Part shown: positions 48,720 to 50,814 of the stretch, piece after piece
How positions within the stretch are numbered: the first letter of the stretch is position 1
Layout: every line of letters starts with the position of its first letter
From: Terriglobia bacterium
GTDB taxonomy: Bacteria > Acidobacteriota > Terriglobia > Bryobacterales > Bryobacteraceae
Assembly (NCBI GenBank): GCA_021325175.1
Contig: JAJPHS010000089.1
Location: 1-50,814, forward strand
Length of the DNA: 50,814 bases
Direction: 5' to 3'
Notes under the pieces: generated by a model
What the model was told of the DNA's origin: nothing
The model's input: the letters and a program-made list of their open reading frames with translations, nothing else
Database searches by the model: none
Translations under genes and position numbers: made by a program

Positions 48720-50153
48720 ATGCCAGAGCAATTCGATTTAGTGATTCTTGGTTCCGGCTCGACGGCTTTCGCCGCGGCCTTGCGTGCGGCCGAACTTGGT
48801 AAAACGGCCGCCATGACGGAGGCCCGCACGTTGGGCGGCACATGCGTCAACCGCGGCTGCCTGCCCTCCAAAAACCTCATCGAAGCGGCGAAGATTTTCT
48901 ACGACGCGAACAACCCGCGCTATCCGGGCTTGCGTCCCGGTTCGATGACCGTGGATTTCCGCGCGCTCGTGGAACAGAAAGATGAGATGATCCACGATTA
49001 TCGCAACAAGAAATATCAGAGCATTATCGACGGCTCGAAGCGCATCAAGGTGTTCAGCGGGCGGACGGAGCTGACAGGCCCTTATGAGGTCTTGGTCGAT
49101 GGACAGACGCTTAAAGGCGAGCGCCTTCTTGTCGCGACGGGTAGCGCGCCCCAAATTCCCGATGTTCCCGGCCTTTCGTCGACGCCGTACCTGACGAGCG
49201 ATTTGCTGACAAGCCAGGAGGAAGGCACGGAACTGCGCGAGCTGCCGGCATCTCTCGTGATAATCGGCGGCGGCTATATCGCGATGGAGCTTGGGCAGAT
49301 GTTCGCCCGCTTCGGAACCGAGGTCACGATTCTGGAACGCGGCGAGCGTATTCTTGCCGGCAGCGAGCCCGAAATCTCAGAATCCGTCGCGGAGTCGCTC
49401 CGAGACGAGGGTATAGCCGTTCACACCGGGGCAAAGATCGTCCGCGTGCAGGGCGACGATGCCAAGGTCATAGTAACGGCGCAGGCGGGCGGACAGCAGC
49501 GCGAATTCAAAGCGGCGCGGCTCCTTGTGGCCACCGGGCGGAGGCCGAACACGGACGGCCTCGGCCTGGAGAAGGCGCAGGTGAAAGTGGATAACCACGG
49601 ATTCGTCCAGGTAGACGACGAGTTACGCACGTCGGCTGGGCATATTTTCGCGGCAGGGGATGTCATCAACTCTTATGCGCACAGCCAAATGGCGACACCG
49701 GTAGGCGGTCAGGACGGCGGCATCGCCGCTGAGAACGCGCTGAACGGCGCGGGCCGTAAAGTCAATCATGCTGTTGTCCCGCGCGCCATCTTCACCGATC
49801 CGCAGGTCGGAGCCGTCGGACTGACGGACGAGCAGGCGAACGCGCAAGGCTTCGTCTGCGAATGCCGCATCGTTCCAATGTCGCTGGTCCCGCGCGCAGG
49901 CGCGGTGCGCGCGACCCGCGGCGTTATCAAGATGGTGGCTGACGGGAACACGCGCAAAGTGCTGGGTGTCTCCATGCATGGCCTAAATGCAGCCGAAGTC
50001 ATCCACGAAGCCGCGATGGGACTCCGGTTCGGGGCGAAGATCGAGGACTTCGCGGGCATGCTGCATGTCTATCCGACGATGGCGGAGGCGCTGAAGATTG
50101 TCGCTCTCGCCTATGCGAAGGATGTCTCGAAATTGTCCTGCTGCGCGGAATGA
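48720..50153 (+). CDS. merA: Mercuric reductase MerA (without N-terminal metal-binding domain)
   Basis: 477 residues. FAD-dependent disulfide oxidoreductase that reduces Hg(II) to Hg(0) with NADPH. FAD motif [18 protein letters not shown], active-site disulfide [13 protein letters not shown] (Cys42/Cys47), NADPH motif [28 protein letters not shown], and the C-terminal vicinal pair SCCAE (Cys474/Cys475) that hands Hg(II) to the active site of the partner subunit. These two pairs separate MerA from dihydrolipoamide dehydrogenase. No HMA domain, as in many environmental MerA proteins. Begins 14 nt after the DUF1440-like gene. Confidence 0.97.
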   Translation: MPEQFDLVILGSGSTAFAAALRAAELGKTAAMTEARTLGGTCVNRGCLPSKNLIEAAKIFYDANNPRYPGLRPGSMTVDFRALVEQKDEMIHDYRNKKYQSIIDGSKRIKVFSGRTELTGPYEVLVDGQTLKGERLLVATGSAPQIPDVPGLSSTPYLTSDLLTSQEEGTELRELPASLVIIGGGYIAMELGQMFARFGTEVTILERGERILAGSEPEISESVAESLRDEGIAVHTGAKIVRVQGDDAKVIVTAQAGGQQREFKAARLLVATGRRPNTDGLGLEKAQVKVDNHGFVQVDDELRTSAGHIFAAGDVINSYAHSQMATPVGGQDGGIAAENALNGAGRKVNHAVVPRAIFTDPQVGAVGLTDEQANAQGFVCECRIVPMSLVPRAGAVRATRGVIKMVADGNTRKVLGVSMHGLNAAEVIHEAAMGLRFGAKIEDFAGMLHVYPTMAEALKIVALAYAKDVSKLSCCAE

Positions 50154-50205
50154 TTATCCTATGGTCGCTTCGGACGCAATGTGCATGATTTGAGAGCAGT
50201 GGGCG

Positions 50206-50814
50206 ATGGAAGTGAAGGGCATGACCAATCGTTTCAGTACCGGGAATGTTGATACCGAGGCTATAGCTCTCGGCATCGTCAAGGTTTTCCCCGCGCTCGA
50301 TTCGCTTTGAGCAACGCCTTTCGTTGGAGTTGTACCGATTGTTATCTGAAGGGCAGCCAGTCGCACGCGCCGTCTTGGCCGAGCGGCTTCAGGCATCGAC
50401 CGAGGTCGTCGATCGCATCCTCGATGGATGGCCGGGCGTGTTTTTGGACTCAGAGCGACGGATCGTCGGCTACTGGGGTCTCTCACTCCCGGCGGCTTAC
50501 ACGAGTCCTCATCAGTTTACGATTGAGGGCCGAAGGTTGGCGGCATGGTGCGCCTGGGACACGCTCTTTCTATCTAACCTACTCGGCAAACCTGCCGAGG
50601 TCGAGTCCAAAAGCCCCGGTCTCGCCGGTGTCGTTAAGCTGCTTGTAACGCCCACGCGAGTGGACCTCGTGGAACCTGAGGATGCACACGTGTCATTTCT
50701 GATGCCGGATGAAGCGGGAGTACAGAAGGACATTGTGACCACGTTCTGTCATTTCATCCACTTCTTTCCCTCGCGGATAACTGGTGAGGCGTGGGCTGCA
50801 CAGCATCCAGGAAC
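50206..50814 (+). pseudogene. merB: Organomercurial lyase MerB (frame change at CTT-TGA; 3' end outside window)
   Basis: Frame one from ATG 50206 (or 50221) reads to TGA 50308-50310: ...DTEAIALGIVKVFPALDSL. The +1 frame from GAG 50309 continues EQRLSLELYRLLSEGQPVAR, then GWPGVFLDSE, GYWGLSL, LAAWCAWDTLFL and FCHFIHFF and is open to the window end. The catalytic Cys-xx-Asp (WCAWDT, like Cys96/Asp99 of the plasmid R831b enzyme) and the second Cys (TFCHF) are intact. The shift happens at CTT TGA G, the same slippery CTT-TGA as in prfB, but no Shine-Dalgarno-like stimulator precedes it. A one-base mutation is the simpler reading. MerB breaks carbon-mercury bonds and feeds MerA. Confidence 0.9.

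Larger units (their letters stand above)
46122..50814 (+). mobile_element. Partial genomic island at tRNA-Gln carrying mercury resistance
   Basis: Directly after the tRNA comes a decayed tyrosine integrase, then mercury genes to the window end. Site-specific integrases commonly enter the 3' end of tRNA genes and keep the tRNA intact, as here. No second copy of the tRNA 3' end is found to 50814, so the right boundary is outside. Codon and gene style differ from the flanking metabolic genes. Boundaries at the left are inferred: 46122 is the first base after the CCA. Confidence 0.75.

Noticed and set aside
46122..50814. Second copy of the tRNA-Gln 3' end as right attachment site
   Set aside because: The only similar string (CGCGAATCCTACCGG, about 46669) matches too few bases; the right end must be beyond the window.
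50154..50814. Open frame from 50307 (113 codons) as a separate gene
   Set aside because: It is in a different frame from MerB; the MerB frame in the same DNA shows clear catalytic motifs, so this one is a shadow.

Overview
The window is high-GC chromosomal DNA that most likely comes from an Acidobacteriota genome of the Bryobacterales/Solibacter type. The strongest pointer is a secreted protein (28722-30263) ending in the domain known from Solibacter proteins (TIGR03437). It is supported by a group 1h [NiFe] hydrogenase, a decayed subtilisin tail of acidobacterial type, and many GTG/TTG starts with 1-4 nt stop/start overlaps. Everything here was read by eye from the sequence; no database search was run.

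Layout. 1-5679 (+): the end of a type IV pilus/type II secretion operon (GspE/PilB ATPase, PilM-, PilN-, PilO- and PilP-like platform proteins, an atypical pseudopilin) and a PilZ-like gene. 5748-12252 (-): one compact maturation operon, transcribed from two unknown proteins through a protease, hypC, hypD, hypE, a double-SIS protein, a glutaredoxin-like protein, hypA and hypB. 12297-13475 (+): an MFS transporter. 13675-18304 (+): the hydrogenase structural operon (small subunit, large subunit, a cysteine-free NifU-like protein, DUF5947-, DUF6084- and DUF6893-like proteins). The two operons together form a nearly complete module for high-affinity H2 oxidation; only hypF is missing from the window.

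18402-22564 (+): a LiaF-like membrane protein with a LytS/LytTR two-component pair, then an amino acid permease. 22748-31057: a housekeeping mixture containing an RRM protein with a long leader, an exported creatininase-family protein, a subtilisin remnant, a penicillin-acylase-family enzyme, a methyltransferase, a phosphofructokinase with pyrophosphate-type signature residues, and two related secreted Solibacter-type proteins. 31112-37266 (-): a flagellar basal-body operon flgB-flgC-fliE-fliF-fliG-fliH-fliI-fliJ behind a clear sigma-54 promoter. 37508-45997: an OmpA-family protein, a phosphonatase, MurJ, an M20 dipeptidase, and two neighbouring glycosyltransferase/methyltransferase fusions with opposite domain order.

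46048-50814: a tRNA-Gln(UUG) gene followed by a partial genomic island. It carries a decayed tyrosine integrase and mercury-resistance cargo: a secreted small protein, two small Cys-rich membrane transporters including MerF, a DUF1440-like membrane protein, MerA, and an organomercurial lyase gene (merB) that runs off the end of the window. merB changes reading frame at a CTT-TGA sequence identical to the slip site of RF2 genes; this is either a simple frameshift or a recoding site. No merR or merP is visible.
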